From NCBI GenBank assembly GCA_016704465.1, contig JADJAD010000001.1:992001-1056000 (forward strand): a stretch of 64,000 nucleotides of DNA. Reading direction: 5' to 3'. Positions within the stretch are counted from its first letter, which is position 1. Each line of letters starts with the position of its first letter. This DNA is from Gemmatimonadota bacterium. GTDB lineage: Bacteria; Gemmatimonadota; Gemmatimonadetes; Gemmatimonadales; Gemmatimonadaceae. Below, one piece after another: positions 55,424 to 64,000 of the stretch. The notes under the pieces were generated by a model. The model made no database searches. It had not been told where the DNA came from and was given only the letters and a program-made list of their open reading frames with translations. The translations under genes and the position numbers were made by a program.

Positions 55424-57712
55424 TCAGTACCGCACCGCATACTGCAGCTTCACCAGCAGCTGGTTGGACCCGAACCCCCACCGCCGGTCCCGACGCTGCA
55501 TGGGGTCCGGCTGCACCCCCATGGGCAGGGGGAGCCCGGTCATCGGGTCGATGTCGTGCCGCAGGTTGTGGTTGTACACGATGAACAGGTCGCCCAGCGG
55601 CGAGAAGGTCCATCGCAGGCGCGTGTTGGCCCCGAAGCTGTCGCTCGAGTTGTCGTACTGCAGGTAGCTGTTCACCTGCAGGTCGGGCGACACGTTCAGG
55701 CGCACGCGCGTCCCGAACAGGTCCTGGGTAAAGCGCCCCTCTGCCAGCCGCCCCATGTTGCGCGTCCCGTCCAGCTCGACGATGACCAGCGCCGACGGCT
55801 TCCAGGCCGCCGTCAGCTGCACTTCGTCCAGCCGCCCGGTGTAGAAGCCGCCCGTCCACCACGTCGCCTGGCCGCTCACGCGGCGCTTGGGGGCCAGCCC
55901 GGCCTCCAATCGGTAGCGCCGCCAGTGGTACGACCCGATCGGGATCGTCACGCCATCGGCGATGGTGAATTGCGCGGGAAGCCGCTCGCCCACGGGGACA
56001 ACGTTGAGCTCGAAGCGATCGCCGCTCTCCAGGCGCCAGTTCACCGGCGCGGTGAAGATGCGGTAGCTCTCCCAGCGGCCGTCGAGGTCGCCGACCAGCG
56101 ACGTGCGCAGTTCATGGAACATCTGCCGCACGTCCAGCCCGATGATGTCGCCCGCAGGCCGTGGCTTGTACGTCACGTTCAGGCTGGCCCCCTGCACGCC
56201 GGGACGTGGGATGAAGCCTAACGATGGATCGAAGGCGTCGCCGACGTTTCGGTAGGTCAGGGACACGTCCCACAGGTCGTTGGGAAAGTCGAGCGTGCCC
56301 CCGTACGCCGTGCGTCGCCCGTCGCGTCCGGCCTCGCGCATTCCGTCCCGACCCATCGCCAATCCCCACACGCCGAGCAGCAGGTTCCTGCCGCCGAGCA
56401 GACGCGAGGTCTGGTAGGTCGCATCGGCGCCCGCGGTCCAGCTGTCGGCCCGGCCGAGCGGGTCGCCAAACGACCCGATCACCCCGACGCTCGATTCCTT
56501 GAGCACGTTCTGTCGAAGCCGCAGGACACCCATGGTGCTGGCCGTGCGCGGGAGGGCGCGGGCTTCGCCGTCGTCAATGTCCCCCGTATGCACCACCAGC
56601 GCCCCGAAGTTGGCCCCGCGCGCACGTCCACTCACCTTGAGTCCCGCCCGGATCGGGACCTCGTCCCCCGACAGCAGGCCGATGCGTCGGCTAAAGAACG
56701 GGCGCACGTCGTCGCCCGTGCCAAGCCCGAAGTCGAAGATGTCGGCTCCCTGCAGGAAGAAGGTGCGCTTCTCCGGAAAGACAATCGGAAATCGCGTCAG
56801 GTTGGTGCGGCGCGAGTCCACTTCGGTCTCGGCGAAGTCGGTGTTGATCGTCACCGCGGCGAGCGTGTTCGCGCCGAGCACCTGCGTGACGTCGAGGCTC
56901 GCGTCACCCGTGCTCGTGAAGGAAGTACCAGGCGCCTGGATACCGCCCCGCGCAACCAGCGAGGGACGCACACTCAGCCCCACACCGAGGGCAAACTCCG
57001 GCACCGCAGTCAGGCGCCCGGCACGAAAGGTCTGCGTGACCTTGAAGTTTCGCTCCGGGCTCGCCCAGCGATCGGTCTCCTGCAGCCGCTGGATCCGGCG
57101 CTGCACATTGAATCCCCACTCGCGCAACCCTTGCTGGAACTGCAGGCTGCGCACCGGGATGCGGAACTCGGCCGACCACCCGGTGGTCGTGCGCGCTGTC
57201 GCCACTTCCCACACGGCATCCCAGTTGGAATTCTCGTTCTCTCCCTGCCCCGACACGAGCGCGTCGTAGCGGGCACCGTGCGGGTTCACGGCGAAGACAT
57301 AGCCCGAGCGCCCGTCGCGGTACGTATCCAGCACGAGCTTGAGGTGGTCTTCGTTGCTCAGGTTGGCGTCGCGTTCGCGCGCGAACGACACCAGTCGCGT
57401 GGGCTCGGCGTCGTCGGCGCGGATGCCGACGATGAGCGCCTCGCTGGTGGCGAGCACCCGGACGACCGTGCGCGCCGAGGGGGCTGCCCCCTCAACCGGT
57501 TCGGATTGCGTGAGGTCGCCGACGGAGTCGGCGTCGGCCCACATCGCCTCGTTCAGGCGTCCATCGAGGTGAAGCACCCCGCGCACCTGGCCGATGCGGA
57601 GCACCGGTGGCGGAGCGCCCTGCTGGGCGTGCAGGGGGGCGTGGGGCATGGCCGGCACGCCCCCGATCAGGAGTGCCAGGAAGAGTCGTCGGGATTTCAC
57701 TCGGTGAAGCAT
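55424..57712 (-). CDS. DUF5916 outer-membrane barrel with N-terminal CBM9-like domain
   Basis: 762 residues, signal peptide (RRLFLALLIGGVPAMPHA). Residues ~40-230 form a beta-sandwich of the CBM9-like type (GVLHLDGRLNEAMWADADSVGDL, VFAVNPHGARYDALVSGQG, WSAEFRIPVRSLQF). Residues ~230-762 are amphipathic strands typical of an outer-membrane barrel (RFPIVFPEKRTFFLQGADIFDFG, LRWTFSPLGDLFIVYNHNL), ending KLQYAVRY with an aromatic C-terminus. This matches the DUF5916 family, common in Gemmatimonadota and Bacteroidota. Possible ligands are glycans, but none is proven. It lies 21 bases after fabF. Confidence 0.85.
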   Translation of the reverse strand: MLHRVKSRRLFLALLIGGVPAMPHAPLHAQQGAPPPVLRIGQVRGVLHLDGRLNEAMWADADSVGDLTQSEPVEGAAPSARTVVRVLATSEALIVGIRADDAEPTRLVSFARERDANLSNEDHLKLVLDTYRDGRSGYVFAVNPHGARYDALVSGQGENENSNWDAVWEVATARTTTGWSAEFRIPVRSLQFQQGLREWGFNVQRRIQRLQETDRWASPERNFKVTQTFRAGRLTAVPEFALGVGLSVRPSLVARGGIQAPGTSFTSTGDASLDVTQVLGANTLAAVTINTDFAETEVDSRRTNLTRFPIVFPEKRTFFLQGADIFDFGLGTGDDVRPFFSRRIGLLSGDEVPIRAGLKVSGRARGANFGALVVHTGDIDDGEARALPRTASTMGVLRLRQNVLKESSVGVIGSFGDPLGRADSWTAGADATYQTSRLLGGRNLLLGVWGLAMGRDGMREAGRDGRRTAYGGTLDFPNDLWDVSLTYRNVGDAFDPSLGFIPRPGVQGASLNVTYKPRPAGDIIGLDVRQMFHELRTSLVGDLDGRWESYRIFTAPVNWRLESGDRFELNVVPVGERLPAQFTIADGVTIPIGSYHWRRYRLEAGLAPKRRVSGQATWWTGGFYTGRLDEVQLTAAWKPSALVIVELDGTRNMGRLAEGRFTQDLFGTRVRLNVSPDLQVNSYLQYDNSSDSFGANTRLRWTFSPLGDLFIVYNHNLRHDIDPMTGLPLPMGVQPDPMQRRDRRWGFGSNQLLVKLQYAVRY

Positions 57713-57733
57713 CGACGCCGAACGGCCGTCGCG

Positions 57734-58966
57734 CTACGCCCGCCGAAACGCCAGCACCCCGTTCTGTCCCCCGAAACCGAACGAGTTGGAGAGCGCCCCC
57801 GTCACCCGAGCCTCGCGCGCCACGTTAGGCACCACGTCCAGCGGGCACTCCGGGTCGGGCGTCTCGTAGTTGATGGTCGGCGGGATGACGCCGTGCCTGA
57901 TCGCCAGCGCCGTCGCCGCCGCCTCGATCGCCCCCGCGGCGCCGAGCGTGTGCCCGATCATCGACTTGATCGAGCTGACCGGGGGCGGGGCGCCGAATAA
58001 CCGCCTGATCGCCTGCGACTCCGTGCGATCGTTCGCCGGCGTCGAGGTACCATGCGCGTTGATGTACTGCACGTCGGCCGGGGACATGCCGGCATCGTCC
58101 ATCGCCAGCTGCATCGCCGCGGCCGCCCAGGTGCCGTCGGGGTCCGGCTGCACGATCCCGAAGGCGTCGCTGGTCATCCCGAACCCTGCCAGCTCGGCAA
58201 TGATGTCGGCACCACGGGCGCGTGCATGCTCCAGCGTTTCCAGCACCAGCACCCCCGCCCCCTCGCCCATCACGAATCCGTCGCGTCCGGTGTCGAAGGG
58301 GCGGCTCGCGGCCGCGGGCGCGTCGTTGCGCCTGGAGAGCGCCCCCATCGACTGGTAGCCGGCGAGCACGAATGGGGTGATGGTCGCTTCCACCCCTCCG
58401 GCAAGCATCACGTCGGCCTGGCCCGCGCGTAGCACCGCCATCGCCATGCCGATCGAGTGCGCCCCCGTGGCGCACGCCGACACTGCGGCGAAGTTCGGCC
58501 CATGCACGCCGAGCGTGATGGCCACGTTCGCTGTGGGCATGTTGGGAATGACCTTCGGGACGCAAAAGGGGCTCACCGCCCGCGGACCGCGATCGAGGAA
58601 CGCCTCATGCTGCGCCTCGAGCTCGTTGTAGTCCCCTGCGGCCGTCCCCACGCAGCAGCCGATGCGCATCGGCGATTCGCGCTCGAGGTCGAGCCCCGCA
58701 TCCTTCACCGCCTCGGTCGCCGCCACCACCGCCATCTGTGAAGTGCGCCCCATGCGCTTGGCCACCTTGGGCGACAGGCAGATGAGCGGATCGAAGCCTG
58801 GCACCTCCGAGGCGATGCGGGTGTCGTACGACGACGCATCGAACGCCTGGATGGGCGCCACCCCCGACACGCCACTGGTCAACGCCTGCCAGAACGACGC
58901 CCGCGTCGATCCAATGGAAGTCACCACACCGATCCCTGTCACCACAACGCGTGTCCGTGCCGACAT
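57734..58966 (-). CDS. fabF: Beta-ketoacyl-ACP synthase II (FabF-like)
   Basis: 410 residues from MSARTRVVVTGIGVVTSIG. The thiolase-fold triad is C165 (SACATGAHS), H305 (INAHGTSTPAND) and H339 (SMIGHTLGAAG). It elongates acyl-ACP in fatty-acid synthesis. It is alone, away from a fab cluster, so it could also serve a secondary acyl pathway. The DUF5916 gene follows after 21 bases and may share its transcript. Confidence 0.92.
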   Translation of the reverse strand: MSARTRVVVTGIGVVTSIGSTRASFWQALTSGVSGVAPIQAFDASSYDTRIASEVPGFDPLICLSPKVAKRMGRTSQMAVVAATEAVKDAGLDLERESPMRIGCCVGTAAGDYNELEAQHEAFLDRGPRAVSPFCVPKVIPNMPTANVAITLGVHGPNFAAVSACATGAHSIGMAMAVLRAGQADVMLAGGVEATITPFVLAGYQSMGALSRRNDAPAAASRPFDTGRDGFVMGEGAGVLVLETLEHARARGADIIAELAGFGMTSDAFGIVQPDPDGTWAAAAMQLAMDDAGMSPADVQYINAHGTSTPANDRTESQAIRRLFGAPPPVSSIKSMIGHTLGAAGAIEAAATALAIRHGVIPPTINYETPDPECPLDVVPNVAREARVTGALSNSFGFGGQNGVLAFRRA

Positions 58967-59125
58967 CGTCTCGCCTCGTCTCCCCGGGAGTGCCCATCGC
59001 GCCACCCCGGAAGTATCGCGACCTCGGCGCGTGCGGTGCAATGCGGCGGGGGGGCTGCCCCCCCCGATGGGAGCGCAGGGCGCGCGCCGGCGCGAGAGGC
59101 CGACGCGACGAACCCGCGCCGCTGC

Positions 59126-60067
59126 CTAACGCTCCACGAGGATCAGGTACTTGGACGGCGACCAGAAACGCTGGGGGTCGGTGATCCGGAGCGTCCCCTT
59201 GATTCGGGCCGCCTTGGCGCCCGCCGACTCCGTGTAGGCCAGGTCGTGCCGCGAGACGATCGCGTATTCCTTGTCGCCCCTCGGCAGCGCGACCGACAGG
59301 TCCCCCTGCTTCGAGAGGACCTTGAAGGCCGACATGTCGGGGGCGCGACCCGGCACCATCGTCTTGCCGCGCCCGAAGAACCACATCGTCCCCCCCTCGC
59401 GCCGCACGATCCCCTTGGCCGCCAGCTCATCTTCCGTGCCGATGGCCACGAAGACCGAGTCCTCGCGCGCCGCCATCGCCCGGTTCGACGCCGCGAGCGA
59501 GTCGCCGCGCGCCACGAGGATCGTGTTCGCGGTGGCGATGCTGTCCACTCGCTGCGTCAACAGCGATATCTCCTCGCGCTGCTGCTCCACGCTCGCCCGC
59601 AACCCGGCGATGGACTGTTCGTAGTCTCGCAGCTGTGACGCCATCGTTCCCGCGAGCGAGGTGCTGTCCCGCCGCATGCGGCGCACGCGCGCTTCGCTGG
59701 CGTCGAGCCGCTTCACCAGCGCATCGACCTTGGCGTGGACCGTCTCCAACTCGGCCGTCGCGGTCGAGACCGCCGATTCCTTGGCCTCAACGTCCTTCGG
59801 CACCTGCAGGTTGCGCACCTTGGACAGGGTGGTGTTGATCTCCGTCGCGAGGCGCGCGCTGTTGGCCGCGTCGCCGAGCAGCGCGCTCTGCTCCGAGAGT
59901 TGCCGCTGCCGAGTGGCGAGCAGCGAGTCCTTGAGCAGGATCAGCGAGTCCTTGGACTGGGCCGAGGTCGCGAGCGCCAGCCCGGTGTCGCCGGGCATGT
60001 GCGTCGCGTTGTCGCGCTGGCAGGCAGCCAGAAGCACGAGGGTGCAAAGGGGAAGGGCGAATTTCAT
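59126..60067 (-). CDS. Coiled-coil lipoprotein of unknown function
   Basis: 313 residues from MKFALPLCTLVLLAAC, lipobox AAC. Residues ~40-190 are a long coiled coil (QSALLGDAANSARLATEINTTLSKVRNL, AELETVHAKVDALVKRLDASEARVRRM, DYEQSIAGLRASVEQQREEI). The C-terminal ~110 residues are a compact beta domain (KGIVRREGGTMWFFGRGKTM, LSVALPRGDKEYAIVSRHDL, FWSPSKYLILVER). I recognise no family. It ends at a TAG inside a CGTTAGGC motif. Confidence 0.7.
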   Translation of the reverse strand: MKFALPLCTLVLLAACQRDNATHMPGDTGLALATSAQSKDSLILLKDSLLATRQRQLSEQSALLGDAANSARLATEINTTLSKVRNLQVPKDVEAKESAVSTATAELETVHAKVDALVKRLDASEARVRRMRRDSTSLAGTMASQLRDYEQSIAGLRASVEQQREEISLLTQRVDSIATANTILVARGDSLAASNRAMAAREDSVFVAIGTEDELAAKGIVRREGGTMWFFGRGKTMVPGRAPDMSAFKVLSKQGDLSVALPRGDKEYAIVSRHDLAYTESAGAKAARIKGTLRITDPQRFWSPSKYLILVER

Positions 60068-60197
60068 GGGGAGAGGGCGGGAGGAGGGGGCAAGCTTGTC
60101 GAGCCAGCAATGCCGTGCTAGTGCGCCCCTCACAAATGCGTCATGTCGCCCGCGAAGGTTTGTGCGCTTGCGGTCGTGCTCGCCAGCAATTCGCAGC

Positions 60198-63122
60198 TCA
60201 ACCCTGCCCGCGCGTCCTCTTCCACTTTGCCGCCACATCTGCCAGCGCCCCGAGCGCATACTCCGAGGACTCCCGCTCCAACCGCTTCCCCACCTCCGCG
60301 TCGGCCCCGAACAATCCATAGTTGCCGATCGGCGGCGCCACGATGCACAGGTTGTCTCGGCCCGCCGAGAGCGCCAGCCGCTCCAACTGTTCAAAGCTGG
60401 GGATGGCCATCGCGTGGTAGAGAATCTCCACCAGCCCGGGGGGCCGCGGCACCTTGGCGCCGAGCAGGCGCGCTCGCAGGCGCTGGCCGATCGAACGCCA
60501 GCCGCTCATGGTCGTCCCGTACCGCAGCGAGCGTTCGAACGCGGGTGCCCCGGGGCTCCCCGCCATTTTCAGGTTGCTGCCGATGACCAACCCCGCCTCG
60601 ACTTCCCCTCCGAACACCTCGACCGGGAGATAGCTGAGGATCGCACCGTCGACGAGGAGATCGTCCTCGTGCCAGACCGGGGGCCACAGCAGGGGGAGCG
60701 ACCCGCTGGCACGGACCAGCTTCCAGATCGGGCCGCGCGTCAGGAGGACGAGCCGATGGCGACGGATGTCGACCGCGGTGATGACCACCGGGATGAGCTG
60801 GTCCTCGAGCTGCCGGTCACCGAACGCGGCTTGCAGTGCCTCACCAGCCTCCTGTCCACTCGTGAGCGCGGTGATGGGCGGCTGGAACTGGCGCAGCGTG
60901 GGGATCCCTTTCGTGATGATCGTGAGCGCGTGCGACAGCGCTTGCTCGTAAGGCAATCCCATCGCCAACAGCGCCGCGACGCCCGCGCCAGAGCTGCTGC
61001 CGCTCATGATGTCGATGGGGAGCCCGAGCTGCTGCATTGCCCGTACCACGCCGAAGTGCGCCGGCGCGCGCGACGCCGCCCCGCTCAGCGCGAGCGCTAC
61101 CGAACGCGCGGTGACTCGCCGCGCAAGACGGTCGAGATCCTCCCGTGAATCGGCGCGGACGTGATGATGCTTGTGTTCGGATCGCTCGGCGAGCCAGGCG
61201 CCCGTCCCGGTGGCCTGCGTGATCCCCGCCGGCTGGAGGAGCACGAGGTGGCGCTCGCTGACAAACGCGCTCGGCACCTCCCGGTCCTGCGTTTCATGCG
61301 ACCCTGTGGCGCCCAGCGACGCGCCGAGCAGCGCCATTTCCACTGGGCGCACGGACGGGTCGTCGAGGGCATCGGCCACGAAGAGCACGGCGTCACTTTG
61401 CCGATGGGCACGTCGTGTCCAAGAGTCGACCTCCGCCCCGCACAACAAGATCACCGTCTCGTGCTGCCGTTCGAGACGGTCGAGCCACGCAATGATGTCC
61501 GAATCGCCGACGTCACCGCGCCGGATGCGCGACGTACCCGCGCCAAGCTCTGCGTCGAGGCGTTCGGTGTCCACGATCGTCGCGTGGCACCCTTCCCGCT
61601 CGAGCGCCCCCGTCAGCTGCGCGACGAAGGCGCGCACGCGCGCAGGCGCGGCGAGCGGGACGACGGCAATGGTGCGCCCCCTACGTACACCCGGGTCCAG
61701 CTCCCCGTACGTGCGACTGGTGAATTCGCGGGCCACGACGCGGGCCATGGCGCCGGCGAAACCGACGGAGCGTTCCATCAGCGTCGACACCGTCTCGCGG
61801 TCCAGTCGTGCGACCGCGCTGTCGCGCACGGCGCGCACCGACTCGGTGTGGGCCGTCCCGGCGAGTATCGCAGCCTCGCCCACCACCGAACCGGGCCCGA
61901 GCCATGCAAGGTGTCGCTCGCCAGCCTGTGTCTCCCGCACGACCTCCAGCCGCCCCGCCCGCAGGAAGCATAACGAGCCTGCCACCTGTCCCTGCTGCAC
62001 GAGGAAGCTCCCGCCATCCACGCGCTCCCAGCGCAACTTGCGCTGCACCCACGCGAGTTCACGCGGCGCCACGTCCGCGAACACCTCGAACTCTCGCAGT
62101 GCCTCATGTTCGCGCGCCGCCTGGCGCAACTCCGCAAGGAGGAGTGCGAACCGCGTGGCCGTGTGCTCGGGAAGGAGATGCACCCGCTTGGTGTGCGCGG
62201 GGGTGCGCATGCGCTGGGTGGCATCCGAGGTCGACTGCTGCCCGCCCGCGACGTACACCACCTCGGTGTGGCGTCGCGCCGAACCGTCGCAGGCGACGTT
62301 GCGCGCCGCTGAGGGTGTGCCGGTCGTGAAGAGCGGCTGGAAGAGCAGCACCCGATCGGCGTGTGCGGTCACGGCCGCACCGCGCTCGCCGGCACCGGCG
62401 CCGACGAAGAACACGAGCGTGCATGCCTCGACCTCGTACGACGCGAGTTCGTCGGCAAGGTCCGTCGCCGGGTCGCTCGACGCGTCGGTGATGTGGACCA
62501 ATCGCGCGCGATCGAGGGTGGCGACAGCCGTCTCGACTTCCATGGCAATCTGCCGTTCGTGCTCCGCATCTATTCCCTCGAGCACGATCGTGACGACGAG
62601 GGGATCGGGTGGAAGCGTCGAGAGTTCGTCACCTCGCGACTGCGTCGCCCGAGCAAGGTGCGTGAGCGCTCGCGCGGTCAGGACACCGGCGCCCGGATCC
62701 CAGAGCGCCTTGGCCGACACGCGCATCACGCGGGTGTGTCGAATCGCGGTGACGCTGTTCGTGGACGGTGCGCCCGACACCGACTCGGCGCCCCCGACTA
62801 TTGCCCCGGCTGGCGCCCACTGTGGCGGCTCTCCTGGTGTGTCGACCTCGAGCAGGCCTCGTGCGACGACGAGCAGGTCGTGCACGGCGTCGCCGGTCGC
62901 TCGGATGCACGTTCCCGGCGTGACCGTCTCGATCGTGACGGCACCTTGCAGCTGGGACCAGTCGTTGTCGTCGCCGAGGAGCGGTTGGAGTGCGGCGCGG
63001 ACGTGATCGATCAAGCGTGGGTTCTCCGGTGCGCGCGCAATGTCACTCCTGTCGAGCCCGCGTGATATACGTGCCGGCCGTCCGCGGCGCGAGTCGGCAG
63101 AGGTTTCCGTTCGGTGCGGCAT
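60198..63122 (-). CDS. NTE-like patatin phospholipase with two cNMP-binding domains
   Basis: 974 residues. Residues ~45-150 and ~345-460 resemble cyclic-nucleotide-binding domains (LFVVARGLLEVDT-like barrels; SFLVQQGQVAGSLCFLRAGRLEVVRE, GEAAILAGTAHTESVRAV). A P-loop-less middle domain precedes the patatin core at ~675-960. The catalytic dyad is S710 in GSSSG (708-712) and D825 in LLVDGAI. The oxyanion segment reads SGAASRAPAHFGV (~680) where most patatins have GGGxRG. It resembles neuropathy-target-esterase-type lysophospholipases. No signal peptide is seen. Confidence 0.87.
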   Translation of the reverse strand: MPHRTETSADSRRGRPARISRGLDRSDIARAPENPRLIDHVRAALQPLLGDDNDWSQLQGAVTIETVTPGTCIRATGDAVHDLLVVARGLLEVDTPGEPPQWAPAGAIVGGAESVSGAPSTNSVTAIRHTRVMRVSAKALWDPGAGVLTARALTHLARATQSRGDELSTLPPDPLVVTIVLEGIDAEHERQIAMEVETAVATLDRARLVHITDASSDPATDLADELASYEVEACTLVFFVGAGAGERGAAVTAHADRVLLFQPLFTTGTPSAARNVACDGSARRHTEVVYVAGGQQSTSDATQRMRTPAHTKRVHLLPEHTATRFALLLAELRQAAREHEALREFEVFADVAPRELAWVQRKLRWERVDGGSFLVQQGQVAGSLCFLRAGRLEVVRETQAGERHLAWLGPGSVVGEAAILAGTAHTESVRAVRDSAVARLDRETVSTLMERSVGFAGAMARVVAREFTSRTYGELDPGVRRGRTIAVVPLAAPARVRAFVAQLTGALEREGCHATIVDTERLDAELGAGTSRIRRGDVGDSDIIAWLDRLERQHETVILLCGAEVDSWTRRAHRQSDAVLFVADALDDPSVRPVEMALLGASLGATGSHETQDREVPSAFVSERHLVLLQPAGITQATGTGAWLAERSEHKHHHVRADSREDLDRLARRVTARSVALALSGAASRAPAHFGVVRAMQQLGLPIDIMSGSSSGAGVAALLAMGLPYEQALSHALTIITKGIPTLRQFQPPITALTSGQEAGEALQAAFGDRQLEDQLIPVVITAVDIRRHRLVLLTRGPIWKLVRASGSLPLLWPPVWHEDDLLVDGAILSYLPVEVFGGEVEAGLVIGSNLKMAGSPGAPAFERSLRYGTTMSGWRSIGQRLRARLLGAKVPRPPGLVEILYHAMAIPSFEQLERLALSAGRDNLCIVAPPIGNYGLFGADAEVGKRLERESSEYALGALADVAAKWKRTRGQG

Positions 63123-63202
63123 GCCCCTGCTTGCGCTCGTGCATCAGCAGCTGGTCAACCGTGCCAGGCGGCGGCATGCCGAAGCCACTATGCCGAATTT
63201 CC

Positions 63203-63272
63203 GTGCCGAAGGCAGCGTGCCGAAGGCAGCGTGCCGAAGGCAGCGTGCCGAAGGCAGCACATCGAAGGCAGC
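63203..63272. repeat. 14-bp tandem repeat (5 copies)
   Basis: GTGCCGAAGGCAGC occurs four times perfectly (63203-63258), with a fifth variant copy at 63259-63272. More decayed units extend left to ~63176. The unit length is not a multiple of three. It lies between the divergent patatin and PadR genes. Confidence 0.9.
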
Positions 63273-63335
63273 ATGGGCGGAGGCGAATAGGGCGCAGGGC
63301 GGCCCCATTCCCTGTCGGCGAGCCCTCCCCTTGCT

Positions 63336-63372
63336 TACCGAGGGGTCTCAGGGTATCCTCTCGGTAACCGAG
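63336..63372. promoter_or_regulatory. Possible PadR operator
   Basis: TACCGAG (63336-63342) faces the palindrome CTCGGTAACCGAG (63360-63372), which contains 6-base arms around one A. The elements end ten bases before the PadR ATG, within its ribosome-binding area. Binding by PadR is inferred. Confidence 0.55.
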
Positions 63373-63381
63373 GGAGCCGCC

Positions 63382-63717
63382 ATGAGCAAACCGAACGACC
63401 TGGTGCAGGGGACGCTGGACCTGCTCATCCTCAAGATGCTGGCGTTCGAGCCCATGAACGGTTGGGCCGTTGGCCAGCGACTCAAGCAGCTGTCGTCCGA
63501 GGTCCTCCAGGTCAGCGACGGCTCCCTCTATCCCGCATTGCACAAGCTCGAGCAGGAGGGGTGGGTCACCTCGGAGTGGCGCCGCAGCGAGAACAACCGT
63601 CGCGCCAAGTTCTATTCGCTCACCCGCGCCGGCCGGCGGCAGTTGCAGGTGGAGAGTGGCAACTGGGAACGGCTCGCCGCCGCGATTTCCGCCCTCGTGC
63701 GACTCCAGGAGGCGTGA
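63382..63717 (+). CDS. PadR-family transcriptional regulator
   Basis: 111 residues from ATG 63382. The winged helix reads LVQGTLDLLILKMLAFEPMNGWAVGQRLKQLS, then LQVSDGSLYPALHKLEQEGWVTSEW and KFYSLTRAGRRQLQVE. This is the short form usual for PadR proteins placed before ADOP genes. The next gene starts one base after its TGA and uses AGGAGG at its end as ribosome binding site. Confidence 0.92.
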   Translation: MSKPNDLVQGTLDLLILKMLAFEPMNGWAVGQRLKQLSSEVLQVSDGSLYPALHKLEQEGWVTSEWRRSENNRRAKFYSLTRAGRRQLQVESGNWERLAAAISALVRLQEA

Positions 63718-63718
63718 C

Positions 63719-64000
63719 ATGTCCGTCGATCGCTGGCTCCAGAAGGTCGCGCTCCGCTTGCGCTCCGTCCTGCATCGCGGCGAGGTCGAGCAGGAGCTCG
63801 ACGAGGAATTGCAGTTCCATGTCGAGCAGCAAACCGTCGAGAACATGCGGCGCGGCCTGTCGCCCGATCGGGCGCGCGCGGCAGCGCTCCAGGCGCTCGG
63901 CGGAATCGAGTTCCAGAAGGAGGAGGTGCGGGACGCGCGCGGCACCCGGGCGCTGGAAGACGTGGGGCGTGACGTCGTCGTCGCCGTCCGCAGCCTGCGG
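63719..64000 (+). CDS. ADOP permease, N-terminal prefix (partial)
   Basis: 94 codons are in the window and the gene continues beyond it. The sequence MSVDRWLQKVALRLRSVLHRG, then ELQFHVEQQTVENMRRGLSPDRARAAALQALGG, is the helical permease-prefix domain that precedes MacB-like repeats in ADOP proteins. AVRSLR at the edge is the usual lead into the first membrane segment. It is immediately downstream of PadR, so it should be under its control. Confidence 0.85.
   Translation, partial: MSVDRWLQKVALRLRSVLHRGEVEQELDEELQFHVEQQTVENMRRGLSPDRARAAALQALGGIEFQKEEVRDARGTRALEDVGRDVVVAVRSLR

Noticed and set aside
61171..63006. 611-codon plus-strand frame over the patatin gene
   Set aside because: It is Ser/Arg/Pro-rich and antisense to the conserved patatin and cNMP-binding domains.
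63203..63272. CRISPR array
   Set aside because: The 14-base units follow one another with no spacers and no cas genes are nearby.

Overview
The window is high-GC bacterial chromosome, densely coded on both strands, with no rRNA, tRNA, CRISPR array, transposase, prophage or recognisable defence system. Several features together point to Gemmatimonadota or a close relative. These are three large MacB/FtsX-type permeases of the ADOP class (two with a PadR regulator directly upstream), an ECF sigma factor overlapping a TPR Ser/Thr kinase, secreted BNR/VPS10-like and TolB-propeller amidohydrolase proteins, and a DUF5916 outer-membrane protein. The phylum is inferred from gene content and codon use, not from a marker gene.

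Layout. 1-2.9 kb: an RND-type adaptor cut by the window edge, then a translationally coupled protoglobin/TlpA pair facing an HxlR regulator. 2.9-11.3 kb: a lipoprotein beta-lactamase-fold hydrolase, a 1133-residue propeller/amidohydrolase, and small enzymes (SRPBCC, ceramidase, DinB, DUF5990, methyltransferase). 11.4-16.9 kb: an ADOP permease and catalase-peroxidase katG, each interrupted by a one-base frameshift, then an RHH/CopG regulator. 17-21.8 kb: DUF305 and LVIVD-like secreted proteins, a strong terminator, then a YHYH lipoprotein coupled to a HupE/UreJ-type membrane protein that carries an EF-hand-like loop. 22-25 kb: an ArsR-SRPBCC-DinB operon whose start codon lies inside a perfect 20-bp palindrome, and a Gfo/Idh oxidoreductase. 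25-31.8 kb: kinase/sigma operon and several unknowns. 31.9-38.3 kb: Tat-exported class V aminotransferase, a sugar-porter MFS gene flanked by two related inverted repeats, and a 1076-residue BNR protein. 38.4-40.1 kb: two-subunit aconitase X. 40.2-43.3 kb: PadR plus a second frameshifted ADOP gene. 43.5-48.5 kb: PQQ-type sugar dehydrogenase, two-component system and HtrA protease. 48.7-57.7 kb: Nudix, CIA30, FmdB, ankyrin, solute-binding, acetate kinase and DUF5916 genes. 57.7-64 kb: FabF, a coiled-coil lipoprotein, an NTE-like patatin with cNMP-binding domains, a 14-bp tandem repeat, and a PadR-ADOP pair that runs off the end.

The most unusual signals are not single genes. (1) The octamer CGTTAGGY accounts for 13 of the 15 TTAGG pentamers I could find on either strand, mostly as the otherwise rare Leu codon TTA. 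(2) Three long genes each carry a single-base frameshift at or next to a short run of identical bases, with intact sequence on both sides. (3) A few small regulatory layouts (palindrome over the ArsR start, protoglobin/TlpA/HxlR, YHYH/HupE) deserve follow-up. All positions were read by eye, and no database search was run.
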